A stretch of 64,000 bases of DNA from Rhipicephalus microplus (GCF_043290135.1 NC_134709.1:69926456-69990455), one strand, 5' to 3'. Shown: positions 37,664 to 50,352, counted from the stretch's first letter. Program-made: numbers and translations. Notes: generated from the sequence alone by a model not told the origin.

Positions 37664-37739
37664 CTTGACGAAAGGGCAACCAATGTGACCTTATGCAATA
37701 CTGCATGCTTTTAAAAAGATAGGTCATGAGAGCGAACAC

Positions 37740-40715
37740 TTCCCAGTTTAATTTACTCTAAATGGCGAAGTTGTTATACGTGTGAGGGACACAATCAGTG
37801 TGTTCAGTGTTCTTTCTGTGGAAAGGTCAGTGATAAATGAGCTAAGGGGTGAATAACGCTACAACCTAAAATAATATCGATGTTGGGTCTCTATCAAAAT
37901 AGTATATGAACAAAAGTCGGCCTAAGTATAGTTTAGACATTTTATCTATCTAAGAAAGAGCCGTAGATCAATTGCACAAAACACACACGCACAACAACAC
38001 AGTGCTACGCTTCCTGCAGATATTTTTTTATTATCGTCGTACTTACCTAATCTTCCCTTCGCAACAAGAAACATGTGTGACCGCGAAGTCAATAATACAT
38101 TCTGAGAAATGAACAACTCATCGAGCATAGTGAACATAAATAGAGTGCATTGTTACAAGGTTGTACCCGATGATCACTTGTTTCTTAAAAGTGTAGCACT
38201 GCGAGTGCTTGTTTTGTTCTTTTGTCTGTGTTTCCGTCGGTTTTTGCCATAATGTCAGCCAGTTATTCTATACCCATATGCCCGCAATGCAAGTATGTGA
38301 CTGGGATGTTGTCATTTAAGTGCATCTTGAGTACAGACTGCGCAAAAAACACAGAGAAAACAAAGAAAAAACACCGAGGGTCCATATAAATGTGCGGCGG
38401 TAAAACGGCAGAACTAATAATGTTGTAACGTAATATACTCGTCCTAAACATTCGATAACAAAAAATCTCTATGTGCAGCTTAAGATAGTGGTATACAATA
38501 CAAATAAGTAAATGAGTATACAATGGAAACAGTTTTAGGAAGACGTAGATAAATAATATGTATTCTTATGTCTTGCTAACGCCTTATTTTCGCGTTTGAT
38601 ATACTAAGTTGGAAAACTTGTTGCTAAAAAAAAGGCCACACATTTAGACAGTGGGTTCAATGACGACCATCTCGTGAAACAACGCCTCCTTGAGTTTTTA
38701 CGCTGGTTGATAAATGAGATAAGCAATAAGAGCTATAAGAGCAAATAAAAAAAAGAAGAGAATAAGGTAAAGAGGTGAAGTCTAAGGAGGCTGGAAAGGT
38801 GGTAATGGGAACTACTTGAGATAATGACGAGATTCGTAAGCAAAACAGCGGGTGTTCACGGAAGAGCTGTTTCGTGAAGCGTTAAAAAAGCTGATGATAT
38901 GCGGGAAAATAAAGATAAAAAAGAAAACGGCATCGATGCATGAGAACCTGAAACTTCCTTTGCCACGGTGTTATCTTGGTTTCGGGATTTTTTACGAAAG
39001 CAAAACCAATAGAGCTGCCCAACAGAAAACGAAAAGGCGTAAAATACTGGCGCTCCCACGAGCATGTATTATATGGCCTGAGCAACCCTCATTCTAATAA
39101 ATAGTTCTCAATAAACTTTCCTTGTTTGCGTATTGTTTGTACGTTTGTGTGTGTACTTTTCAAGAGTGACCTTGCCTTAAACGCCTTATGCCCTCAGTCG
39201 GATGATCGGATCTCGTTTATAAAGAAAGCTATCTCTTTATGCGTTTTTTCTCTCTCTCTCTCTTCCACTTGCTACAAGGTATTTTGGATTGCCTTCAAGT
39301 GGTGGTGGAAACAAAAAGAATGAGGGCAGAATACCGGTAATGAGAAAATACACTCAGTGTCTTTCAGACTATTCTGAAGAGGCTTAAGTGCCGCTAAGTA
39401 TGACTTGTGGTTCCGTTCAAAATGTGGAGCGAGTCGACTATTCTACAAAGGCGCCAAAGAAGGTGATTGTGCTCGGTTAACACAACACGCAGCGCTTTCT
39501 GACATGCTCTATTCTTCTTTATTGCTTACGTACTCGACACATTGAACTATTTTTTTTGTTACCTTCTTAGCGCCTAGCTTGATCACAGTATGGAAAGAAA
39601 GCACCAGTCTGGGATGAAATTCACTTACGTTGGGAAATTTAGTGCTGCTATAATGAAACCACTTTTTTCCCCTTCAAGCTCACTAAGTTGAATCATGTAT
39701 CCAAAGTCACGCAGAAATAGCTCATTTGGGTACTTTGTTGAGCTTGTGCAACATATCTGCAATTTTATAACAATGCAAAGTACATGCTTTTCCAGACAAG
39801 GCAGACCCAAAAAGAGTTCGAGAAAAAAGCAGACCATTCAGCTTATTGAACCAGCTTGCAGTTCTACAAACTATCACTCTGAAGTAAAAAAGTAAAAAGT
39901 TCGCAATGTTCTTCTGCGGAAGAGCTATTCATAGAGCAAATAAAACACTTTCGCATGGCATTCGGGGAGCAGGTCTTATACTTAACTTCTGTTTTCGTTT
40001 ATTCAGCTCGAATTTCTTCAAGTTCAGCGCTATCGGTGATGGTTGAGTTGTGATACGTGCAAGAATCATAATATCATCGGCTGCCTTTGGAAGAATAAGT
40101 TGACGTTAATGCTACGTAAATGGGTTTACAGCGACTAAGAAATAAAAAAGGGTACTGAGAAGATACATTGGTTTGTCGTTGTCATATATGTGTCTCATCT
40201 CCATTTCACCTGTCCATGTTAATCGGCGCCCGCATTAGTGACACAATCACTAACTGAATTGCTTGATAGGTGTCAATGCAGGGGAAGTAGTGAACGCGTA
40301 TATGCCCGATCTTCGAATGTCGGGGCGGCTGTGGTGCTACAGTCTAATCAAGGTCGCCACAAGCTATGCCATTCCTGCGGCACTAACGCGAGACATACAG
40401 GTTATGCAGCGTTTCAAAAGATGAGGAATAATTTTTAGTGTTAACTTCTGTCAGTAAAAATCTGTCACGATAATAATTATTTCGTAAGTGTGTGCCCGCA
40501 ACGACATATGTGTTCTTGAACAGTTTCGCATAGAGAAATATTTGCTAAAGTTTACGCACGTGTAATCATAAGTAAAGGGGGAGAGACTATAGTCGTATCG
40601 TGATCAGCATCATGTTACGGCCACTCCTCTACGAAAAGCCTAAGTGGTGCCTATGTGGGCGCATCAGTGGCCATTTCTGTCATCCTTGTTTGTGTAATCT
40701 ACTTACAAAATCCTT
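37740..40715. other. No recognisable gene; AT-rich
   Basis: Only short frames without domains (for example 38263-38523 minus, 38852-39097 plus, 39625-39837 minus). A short (TC)n run is at about 39250-39264. I see no dispersed repeat from the rest of the window here. Confidence 0.45.
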
Positions 40716-40935
40716 CGGGTGTAACACCCTGAAACCACGTTGTGATTTGACGTATGTTGTAGTGGAGCGCTGCAGAAATTCGTACTATCAGACATTCCTT
40801 AACGTGCACCTAAATTTGCGCTCACGGGTTTAAATCATATTCTCCTCCATCAAAAAATGCGGCTCCCACTGCCGGGATTCGATCCCGCCAACTGCAGGTG
40901 CGCCGTCGAGCACCATGGCCACTAGACCACGGCGG
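40716..40935 (-). mobile_element. Ruka-like SINE
   Basis: Minus strand. Box A is perfect (tggtctagtgg, 40929-40919) and box B has one change (ggatcgaatcc). The body matches the other copies (gcatttttt, a cccgtgagcgcaaatttaggtgcacgtt-type block, ccactacaacatacg, cgtggtttcagggtg). The tail is short and I could not define a target duplication. Confidence 0.88.
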
Positions 40936-41446
40936 CAGATAGTATAATCTGTTCGTCTTAGCCGTATGACACTATAGTAGACAACCAATCAGAAAAAGAG
41001 GCACGTCTCTAGCCTTAACTTCTATATATTTAGGCATTGCTTAGTACATGCGCCATGATTTCTTCTAAAATGGACACGGTTTCAAATAGGTTACTCCCGA
41101 ATGTCTGAGCAGTGACATCATTACAAAGGTTTCTCACATTGTGCTTCAATTTGATCAGTGGCTTTGTAAGGGTAAGAGAACTGACACACTTTAAGTATTC
41201 AAGCAGAGAACGAAGGTATTGCTGGTTGAGCCGGACAGCGCCCGTGACAACTACCGGGTATCCAAAAAGACTCTCTCTATAAGGATACGCGACAGGCATA
41301 TATGGAGTCTCCTTTTATCACCATCATTCATTTTCGTCAAAGAACAATTTGGAGAATTGTAATCTTTCTTCTACACAGTGCAAATATGCTTTTGTTGAAC
41401 GCCGTTTTGTGGACAAAAAAAGATTTATAAGTTTTTTTTTACTGAA
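40936..41446. other. Unrecognised; one protein-like minus-strand frame
   Basis: A minus-strand frame at 41299-41030 (89 codons) has balanced amino-acid composition and helical pattern but no motif I recognise and no good splice sites. It may be chance. Confidence 0.3.
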
Positions 41447-41717
41447 GAACTCGCTTGATATTAGTATAACAGTTGTTGGGGTTCAACGTTCTGAAACCAC
41501 CTTAATGTTATGAGAGGCTTTTTAGCGGAGAGCACCAGAAATTTTCACCACCTTGGGTTCTTTAACCTGCACCTAAATTTAAACAGACGGGCGTAAAGCA
41601 TTTTCGCCTTCATTGCAATGTAGCCGCCACGGCCTGGATTCAATCACGCGACCTGCGGGTCAGCAGCCGAGTGCCTTAGACAACAGAACATTACGGTGGT
41701 GAGGAACTTGCTTGACA
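41447..41717 (-). mobile_element. Ruka-like SINE with 14-bp imperfect target duplication
   Basis: The SINE (about 41461-41703, minus) has the tRNA-like head at its 41703 side (degenerate around the box A region) and the ggtggtttcagaacgtt 3' region at its 41475 side. Flanks gaactcgcttgata (41447-41460) and gaacttgcttgaca (41704-41717) match at 12 of 14 positions, consistent with a mutated duplication of an older insertion. Confidence 0.88.
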
Positions 41718-42503
41718 GGACGAAAAGAGCCGGGGGAAACAAATGGTAAGCTTTACCCATGTCTGATCAGGACAGAAGGTCCCACAATGTCACGCAATCA
41801 TTCTTGGCGTCAAACTGTGTATCCTATCTGGGACGGCTCGCTGCGACACGGAATCGAATTTCTTCAGTTCTTCACCTTCACTGGTGGAATTTGACCAAAT
41901 GAGCGCACGCTGACTCGAGTTTAAAGACGTAGAAAGTTAAGGCTCCAGCGTGCCTCTCCAATCACTTACCTGCTTAAACAAGGACTACGTGCTTGCGCAG
42001 GTAGGCCCAGTTTTATAACTCTGGCACGATAGACTCACTCACTTGTGAGATGGTTAGCAGAGCAATGTGTTGCTGGCTTGCCACTTTAGAACTTTTATAG
42101 GTGTATTGGCGCCTTTTGGACACGATCTGATCATGAATAAAAATTTTGAAGGGCTAGACCCTCTTCCTTATGTATACGGAACTTCACAAATGATGTGGCG
42201 ATTGAGTTGCTGCTTAAAAATACAAACTACTGATGTGCTCTTGAAAAAAAATGCCGGAGAGTTGCTCGAAATTTTTAGTGTGCCTGCACTTTATGCGTCC
42301 TCAAGCTTGTCTTTTCACTTTGACAATTTATGTACAACGTATTGCCTCTGACCAATGAGTTTATTTTGGCATACATAATAAACATCCTGAATTCCAAGCA
42401 AGCAAACAAAGTCTATTAGCACTCATATAAATTATGTACCCTCTGGTGCTTCCGGCAACGTGCTTTAATGAAAACTGTTGTTCCGCTCCTCAGCAGGCTC
42501 AGA
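41718..42503. other. No recognisable gene
   Basis: Short frames only (41712-41894; 42067-42351, plus), without domains. Confidence 0.45.
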
Positions 42504-42770
42504 AGCGAGCGGTTGGATATTTGGGGTTTAACGTCCCAAAACCACCATATGATTATGAAACACGCCGTAGTGGAGGGCCCTGGAAGTTTCTACCGCCTGG
42601 GGTTCTTCAAAGTGCACACAAATTTGAGCACACAGGCCTGCAGCATTTTCCCTCCACCTAAAATGCAGCTGCCGTAGCCGAGATTCCATCCCGCGACCCG
42701 CCCGCGGGTCAGCAGCCAAGTACCTTATAGCCACTATAGACCGCCACGGCGGACCAAAAGCAAGTGGCTG
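42504..42770 (-). mobile_element. Ruka-like SINE
   Basis: Minus strand, about 42516-42758, nearly full length: head ccgccgtggcggtc, a duplicated gcgggcgggtcgcggg stretch before box B, body with gccctccactacggcgtg, and the 3' end tggttttgggacgttaaacc. Candidate flanking repeats agcgagcggttg (42504-42515) and agcaagtggctg (42759-42770) match at 9 of 12, which is only suggestive. Confidence 0.9.
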
Positions 42771-43285
42771 TGTATTACTTTCGGATTACGATTGAACAGT
42801 ATTAGGCCCAAGGCATAAAAAACGACTAGTTCAGACGTTTCAACAATACCCGCGCGTTCTTTCATACTCTAATCCCCGCACGTAATCGCATAAATCTACC
42901 CATATAGCCATGTTTGCTGAAGTAATGCTATTTCTTTCCCTTCGTAACCGTGTTAGCAGCTGTGGTCCCTCTGGCCCCTGCTGGGGACCTCATGCTATGT
43001 TTGCTCCGTGACTTGTGTTGGGTGGCTGTGTATAGCGTGCAGCACAATAGCCGCTAGTTTTCGGAGCGCTCGGTAAATTGACCGCCAAATACGGATAGTG
43101 TGGCCCTGGACGATGAAGAGGGGAGCGAATGATAAGGATAAAGAAAAATGAAAAATATACTTACTTCTTCTTCCCTGGCCTCTCCCCCTCTCTTGCCATA
43201 TCTACTGCCACAACTGCATATTCCTCGAGTCCGTGTAGCGATCACCAGTGGTGATACTTTTCTCTCTGCTTAGGTATTTGGTTTT
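42771..43285. other. No recognisable gene
   Basis: No domain-bearing frame. Purine-rich around 43110-43160. Confidence 0.45.
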
Positions 43286-43326
43286 TAAAGACGACAGTCT
43301 TTCTTGGGGACCTTCGCGGAAAAGTT

Positions 43327-43403
<77 letters not shown>

Positions 43404-43972
43404 GTCTGTCTGCCTGCCTGTCTGTCTGTCTGTCTGTCTGTACAATTGTCTGTTTGTCCGCCCTAACGATACCTCAAACGGCGTTGAACGGCCAACCCCA
43501 TCCGCAGCGCCTACCAATATTGCTCAAGGTTTAGCGTTCATAGTTGTGCGAATGTCAATTAAAAAGCAATTATTGTGCGACCTGAGGTGCCACAATAACG
43601 CTTCGTTGTTTTCTATGTCTCCCTTTGTACTAGAAGAGGTACACACAAGTAACTTTAAGGAATGTAGCATTTAATCATGCTGCGCTGACAGTGCAACGCG
43701 ATGCTCAAAAAGGTGTTTCCAACGTTTTGCTACGATGTCGCAGTGGTGGCACCTGCCTGTCGCTTTGTGGTCTACACCTTATCACCTCCGAGACTGCCGC
43801 GCATCTTTCTCAGCGGGCTGCACGCCTTCGTTTTGGAAGATAACTGCCAGATGGCACTTGTGTCAAACGTGCCTAGATGCGCTCGTTCGCCTCCGGTACA
43901 CGCTCGAGGCACCCTAACGCAGTGCCTCCAGAATACCATTCACCGATTTTCTTGCGAATAACATCAAACAAA
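43286..43972 (+). repeat. Roughly 700-bp interspersed repeat, copy 1
   Basis: Begins near acgacagtctttcttgggga, carries a (TGTC)n microsatellite (43328-43441), then a cgataccTcaaacggc block, aaccccatccgcagcgcc, atgctgcgctgac, ggtgtttccaacg, cttcgttttggaagataact, and ends ctccagaataccattcaccgattttcttgcg. The whole order recurs in reverse complement at 48364-49133. Frames through it are broken in both copies, so I do not call a protein. Confidence 0.85.
43328..43441. repeat. (TGTC)n microsatellite
   Basis: About 28 TGTC units with small interruptions near 43400-43415 (gtgtc, tgcctgcc). It is internal to the interspersed repeat; the reverse-complement copy carries (CAGA)n at the same place. Confidence 0.97.
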
Positions 43973-44934
43973 TGTTTTGAGCACTCTCTCCAGACGCAAG
44001 ACTATCGTCCTTCGACGACATATACAGTGTAACATGTAAATTCGGGCCAATATTTTGTTTTTTTACTGGTAGGTGCCAGCAGTACTAAGATAGGCATCTT
44101 TTTTGTATTTGTACATCTTTCTTTAAAAGAGCAGAAGCGTGTTTTACACTCCGGAAACATAACGATTGCTGGTGCGCGAGCGCTACCGCATTTTCGAAAT
44201 CAAGCATATTTTTCAGCGGTCCGTTCGCGGCGTGCCGCAGACATATTCCGCGGGCAGCTAGGTTTCTTTTTTATTCTTTTCGTTATTGCTATTTTCGTTC
44301 ATGGAATAATGATACAGGTTGCACGCACTGGCTTAATAAATATAAAATACAAGTATTCTCTGGTCTGAGGAAGTCTTTATTGTTGGTCGACAGCTAAGAA
44401 GAAAAGTAAGGCATTGTACAAATCAAAGTTTTTCTCCCACTTGTTCTCTCTCGTGGGGAGGACGAGTAATCTCCGGATAATTTTATTGAGTAATGCTATT
44501 GCACTGTTTATTCACACAGGCGAAGACGCACACACACGCACGAATACACACACAGACACACACGCGAACACCATGCATGCACATGCAAAGAACGATGGTC
44601 CTTATGACTCATGCACTGATTGAGAGGTGTGGGAACCACATTAGCAATGTACTTGAGTACTTGCTGTTCCTGTGGCAGCAAAACGAAAAGTGCAAGAACA
44701 TTTCGTCGCTGCGTTGGGAATATGGAAATCAACTGTGTGACACTGTTTGATATTTACAATTACTTTTGAACCACCCCTTGACGTAATGCGTTGTTGATGT
44801 AAAATAGATGATAGATGCGCACTTTATATCCACCGACAGGTAAATGAAGGGACGAACTTGTCAGTTTCACACGAATGAATTTTAATAAGTTGGCATAGGA
44901 AATTTCTGCGCGCTGCAACGAAACAAAACTGACA
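43973..44934. other. No recognisable gene
   Basis: A short CA-rich stretch at about 44526-44575 and anonymous short frames. Nothing else is supported. Confidence 0.45.
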
Positions 44935-45345
44935 AAATCAAAGAACGATGCAGGACAACACTAGCGTCAACTGTACTGTTACAGCTAACAATAAGAAAAA
45001 AAGGGGTCCTAAGATGGATTCGTGTGGTACGCCTGAGGTTATTTTTAGGGGATTAGATTTGCCACCATTTATTTCGACGTATTTTGTCCAAGCTGTAAGA
45101 TATAAGAAAATCCATAAAATTTTCATACCCTAAATGTATCTCTTTTTGCCTCTTTATAAGTCTGGTATGCAGAACTCCATCAAAAGCCTTGGATAAATCA
45201 AAACAGATGGCGTCGATTTGTTTTCTGTAATTCAGTGTAGTTTTGAAGTCATTGTTTGTTTATATGTGTAACAGTGCATAGCTTTTGCGAAGCCATGTTG
45301 TTAAGAAAAGAATGTTTTCTTGTCTTCAAGGTAACTCTAAATGGA
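44935..45345 (-). mobile_element. CR1/Jockey-like LINE reverse-transcriptase fragment
   Basis: On the minus strand, in shifting frames: QHGFAKAMHC (about 45300), then NDFKTTLNYRKQIDAI leading to motif A in CFDLSKAFDGVLH (about 45190-45220, with the catalytic Asp), then KYVEINGGKSNPLKITSG and motif B in SGVPHESILGPLFFLL (about 45000-45040), where the usual PQGS is PHES. Stops and frameshifts separate the blocks and the YADD box is not found. The motif style (QHGF, LSKAFD, SGVPQGS-like) is that of CR1/Jockey elements, different from the I-like copies elsewhere here. Confidence 0.72.
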
Positions 45346-48300
45346 TATTGATATTGTGTGTTGAGGAAGCTTCCACCACAGACACGATAAAGGAGGACCG
45401 CCACAAAGTTTCGAAGGCGAAATACTGAACGAAATAGATTTTTGTGGAGAGATACATAGCGTCTACATTATATAAAGGGTAAACATAATGTAGAACATAT
45501 TTGAATGAACTTTAGGAGCACACCGTGCGGCTGAGTGAGACGCGCAGCGTGTCGCGACGACGACATAAACTCGATGGCAATGTAAACAAGCCTATGTCAC
45601 GAGTTCGTGTTGACCGGTTGCTGGCACTAGCCTTGCGCTTGTACTATAGCTGCAATTTTTTCCTCCGTGTCAGCGGCTTCGCGTCTGCCGGCTGTGCTGT
45701 GACGTCACTGTTTTGGGTGTTCACATGGCAAGTTATGTTCACCATGCCCCAGAAATGCTTTTTCTTAACGCGGTGTTTATTGAAACGGAAACTGGGAATG
45801 GGCAGTACAAGAACGTCTCTAAAAAATATCCGGGCACTTGCGCGAACGAGGTTCCCTGCAGTGATGATTGGGTCGCGAACTACCGACCACGCAAAAAATC
45901 AAGACTAAACATTTTTTTCAGTGCCATTTTAATCAAATAGACCCATAGTTGTGGATGTTTTACTTTTCAGTTGGTTTGTGCCCCGGTACAACTGTTGGAA
46001 CGAGCGTATCAATTGAAATCTGTTTCTGCGCGAGCGATGTCTTTACAATATCAAGATAGTGGCCCACCCATTCCGTGTACGTTCACAAAAACACATTTGG
46101 TATACTGTTTAGGTCTGCGAATTTTGGATCTTTAATAATAAAAAAAACGCTATATATAGTGCTTCCATATATTACCTCTTTATCAGAAAGAGGCTTGGCT
46201 TGATATCCTATATATAGAGACGATAACATATCGAAGAAATACTGCGGGTTTTTCTTTTTGCGCGTCTGCTAAAAGCGTCATTTTGTTCGATACTCCTGTA
46301 TCGTATTTGTTGTAAATAAGAATATGTTTGACACTACAGGTGTCGCGGGTGCCTTCAAACTTCTTGGGAGGATTGAAAACAGGCAAAACCTTAAGCCTAA
46401 CCAAAGGGGAACACAAAAGCGGACGTGTGAGTGCAAATACCAGACAGCTACGTGAAAGCTTGGTGGAGCTTGGGTCTTTTGCCTATTTTCTTAGTTTCTT
46501 CGTTTATGCATTTTCCTGAATTCGTTGCATGCACGTTTACCTTTACTGTTATTAGTTTTTTTATAGTTATGAGTGAGCAGGTGGTGTAAGAGAGCTTACC
46601 CAATATAGGTAACTCATACTTGCTCGGGGTTTTCTGTTCATATCTAAATGTCCACTACAGGTGACTGTTCGGAGAATGACAAATTACGGTATGTATACCA
46701 CCCCACTCTGAAATGAATTAACTGCAAACAATTTAAACGCTTCATTAACGTTAAGAGCATGATTAGTTTTCGCAACCTGTCGTGCGTGTGATGTGAATTC
46801 AGCATCAGGTTGAACAGAACGTAATAGCACTCCGAGATAGGAACGTTGCGGATTAATCATAGCGAAGTCAGTGTGGAGCCTAAGCTTATCCCCGCCAAGT
46901 TTTTTGTTTGAAATTACAGCGATCTCTTTCTCCGCTCACCAAATTACTCCGCCAATTCTGTTGCCATTAATTTTGATTGCGGTATGTAGATATACATTAG
47001 GTTTACAATACACACATAACACTCGAACGTTTTCTTCTAAAATTTCATACAGTGTCTGTTTAAGAGTCAGGCACTACGACATTCTCGTAGCATTGTGACC
47101 TGCCTTTAGATCCCCACATTTCCCCGGCACAGGCTTAAGTAATTCGCGTCATGGACGCAGCGGTAAACAGCTGTTATGGACTTTAGCGAGAAAAAAAAAA
47201 TCTTGTCCCACCTCTCCCTGTCCCCTAGGACATCACTACCAGAATCGGCAGGAACGACGTGGCATCGGCGCATCACAGAGCCGTTCAGCAGCACCACGAA
47301 TCGTTGCCGCGTAAGGTGGGTACCTCCCACAAGCGCGCAAGTGGACGTCAATCCATCACTTCGCTTCGACGAACTGCGGCGGTGACAGCCGGGAGTGAGG
47401 AGGTGGCAATCTGGCAAACACGGGAGAGAAACAAAATAAGGTGAGGAGGAGGCAGGCCATCCCACCACTTTCGAACGTGCCAGCAGCCATTTTGTTGCTT
47501 CCTTTAACACCACCTAACCAAAGCACTTCCTCGCTTTTTGCTGTTTGTGAGTGTCATTTCCTTCTTCCCGAATGGGTTGCCCATGGACGGCCATTTCCTG
47601 AGAGCTCCTTAATGGACGCTCGTCTTCTTGGGCGGCAGATGCGCATCACGCACTACGGTTTACTTTTTTTGTATTTTCTTTTTTTGTTATAAGGCCAGGC
47701 TATCAGCTTTGCCTCCGCCATCCGTGTCTCAGTGTAGTCATTTCTTTTTTTTCCGACATACAAACATTGAAGCCGCAGCCAACTCACTCCGCCAGATACT
47801 GTGGCACTTTCCCATGAGACGTCATCGGAACATCATAGCAACGTTCAGCTATTGTGTAGCGCCACTCTCACTTCTGTTCTCTATAAGGACAAAAAGAAAA
47901 CGCAGTTTGCAATCGTTAGGAACAATTTACCATCGTGACACTTCAGAAAGTTTATGGTGGACTGTTAGCTCCTTCTGGGCCATAAGTATACAGAGCTTTT
48001 GTTTTTCGAGATGTGGTACCTCTAGTTGAGCCAACTATTGCTTGTCTTGCAGGCGAAGCTTGTCTTGCATGTTTACTCGTGAGGCTGTGCACGCACATAC
48101 CACACAAAAGGAACGAAAAAAGACGCCGCTGCGTTCCTTTGTGCCTCGTTTTTGAGCGCTGCCTCACAAGTAAACATGAACTATCACCAACTTGCCCAAC
48201 TTCCAAAATTACGGATCTTGTGTTCCCTCGCAAGCGTCGTTGAATCTACAAGTGTAAATGCAAGAAAAAATGGCCCCGTATCTGAATGTTACAAATTACA

Positions 48301-48363
48301 AATTACATCGAAAGCAAATTACATCGAAAGACGATAGCCTTGCGTCTGAAGAGAATGAACAAA
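45346..48363. other. No recognisable gene
   Basis: Open frames up to 135 codons (45525-45908 and 47628-48029 plus; 47106-47513 minus) overlap on opposite strands and show no domain. A nested inverted repeat at 48068-48178 is listed separately. Confidence 0.4.
48068..48178. repeat. Nested inverted repeat (hairpin within hairpin)
   Basis: Outer arms catgtttactcgtgaggc (48068-48085) and gcctcacaagtaaacatg (48161-48178) pair at 17 of 18 positions. Inside them, cacaaaaggaacg (about 48102) pairs with cgttcctttgtg (about 48133) with one bulge. The arrangement resembles a very small foldback or MITE-like insertion, but no target duplication was found. Confidence 0.8.
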
Positions 48364-48904
48364 ACGTTTTTTTGATGTTCTGCGCAAGAAAATCGGTGAA
48401 TGGTATTCTGGAGGCACTGCGTTAGAGTGCCTCGACCATGCAGCAGAGGCGAACGAGCACATCAAGTCACGTCACACTTGAGACATGAGCGCTATCCGGC
48501 AGTTATCTTGGAAAACGAAGCGTGCGGCTATGAGAGAGGTGATAATTTGTACAGCGCAAGGTGGCGGGTAGATGCCACAACCGTTTTGTCTTAGCAAAGG
48601 GTTGGAAACACTTGCCTTTTCGTGCAAGCGTTGCATGGTCAGCGCAGCGTGATAAACTTGACGGTCCTTAGAATATCTTTTGTATGCCTTTTCTAGTGAA
48701 AGACGCACATACAAAATATATACGTGTTGGTATGGTGCCTCAGATATGCGCAATAATTGCTTTCTAATTGACAATCGCACAAGTATGAACGCTTAATTTT
48801 GAACAATATTGGTGGGCGCTGTGGATGGGGTCGGCGGTATGGGGTATCGGGTGATGCCGTTTTAAGTGCCCGGTATCGTTAAGGATGGGCAAACAGACAA
48901 ATCT

Positions 48905-48985
<81 letters not shown>

Positions 48986-49133
48986 TGGAGACACGGATGG
49001 ACGAATGGATGGACGGATGGACTGACGGACGGACGGACAGACAGACAGACAAGCAGGTGGGCGGGCGGGCGGGTGGGCGGGCAGACCAAAATTTTTGCGT
49101 TGAAGGTTTCCAAAAAAGACTACCGTCTTCAAA
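48364..49133 (-). repeat. Roughly 700-bp interspersed repeat, copy 2 (inverted)
   Basis: Reverse complement of the 43286-43972 repeat. On the minus strand it runs from an aagacggtagtc block (about 49130) through CCGTCC-type words, the (TGTC)n tract, aacgatacc, ccgaccccatccacagcgcc, cacgctgcgctgacc and gtttccaaccctttgct to ctccagaataccattcaccgattttcttgcg (about 48380). Compared with copy 1 it has an extra GGAC-type minisatellite beside the tetranucleotide tract (plus-strand 48990-49080). Confidence 0.85.
48905..48986. repeat. (CAGA)n microsatellite
   Basis: About 20 CAGA units, the reverse complement of the (TGTC)n tract in the other copy of this repeat. It is followed by GGAC/GGCGGGC-type degenerate repeats up to 49080. 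Confidence 0.97.
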
Positions 49134-50149
49134 AGAAGGTTACACGAAACATCAGAGGGTGATAATTGCAAAGCGAGAGTATCGTTTATTGCGTCTCACC
49201 AGCTGCAAAGTGCTCAGCCATAACTCTTTCTCTTCACTGTCCCCATGCGCTGGTAGCAAAGTGTGCGTAATGTCTTTCAGATGTGCAGCGGGTACATCGC
49301 TTATCAGGAGAAATAACATTGATGTGTAGTGGGTTCTGTCCTGCTTCATGAAAAGTATGATTGATGGCGGTGTTGATAAATACCTTACGGAAAGCGAAAA
49401 CATTTACACACTTCGTTGGCCCCCTGAAGCTGCGTTCATTAGGAAGCTGCGCTTAGAATTTTCGTAATATCGTAATCGTTGATGTACCTTTTAAAATTGG
49501 CTCAATTTGAGTGCTAGGAATATCACAGGAATGCAAACACGTTTCACAGCTACTTCATGGGATATAAAATAAATGAAATCTATAACCAAAGAACGCACAC
49601 TGAAAAAGAGTTCCATGCACTCGTGATATACTTTTTTAAAAATACTCCTAATTGGCTTGTCATACTCCCATGATATCCGGATAGCACTGTCTCTTTGTGA
49701 AATCTTCGAAGTTTATGAAGCAGCGCAGAGTAGTTCATTGTTATTTGCATCAATAATTCAGAAATCTGTGCGTAAACCAAAGCAATAGCTTACGTGAAGA
49801 GTGACTTATTAGATGCACTGAACATAAGTGCTTGATAAACACTGCAACATGCGTGAGAGAGACGTGTTCAACATTTTTTAGACGTAAACAAAGGTTCCTA
49901 CCGAAGTCTTTCAGATAACTGGACAGGTGAATGGCGTAACGAAAATTTTCCGTAAAGCCTACCAATGAAGCATTGAACAATATCAATTTTAAACTGAGTC
50001 CATGTATGTGAGGTTCGCCATTACCCATTAATGTTCTCTTTGCGACGTATTCAAATGGCTAGGGTGAGTGCTATTTGAATAATTATCTCAACTGCTTACA
50101 GGAAACGAATGTGAAATAAAAGTTAGCTGTAAGAGCTGCAGGACCATGA
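49134..50149. other. No recognisable gene
   Basis: A minus-strand frame at 50028-49750 (92 codons) has balanced composition but no identifiable motif. Nothing else is supported. Confidence 0.4.
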
Positions 50150-50300
50150 AATGTAAATCATGACATTCACGACATCAATATCATGATTTTCTAGTTATGA
50201 ATAGTCAAATATGTTCTTCATACAGTTATGTTATGCCATACCAAGTTTGGTATTGATATCATTATTGAAACGGTCAGGAGAGCTAAAAGTCGTAGGCGGC

Positions 50301-50337
<37 letters not shown>

Positions 50338-50352
50338 GATAGATAGATAGAT

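Noticed and set aside
43242..43534. Cys/Leu/Ser/Val and Arg/Gln/Thr/Asp repeat frames (also at 48.76-49.33 kb)
   Set aside because: Artefacts of the (TGTC)n and (CAGA)n tracts.
47106..48029. Frames of 130-135 codons on both strands
   Set aside because: They overlap each other, show no domain, and fall within the chance length range.
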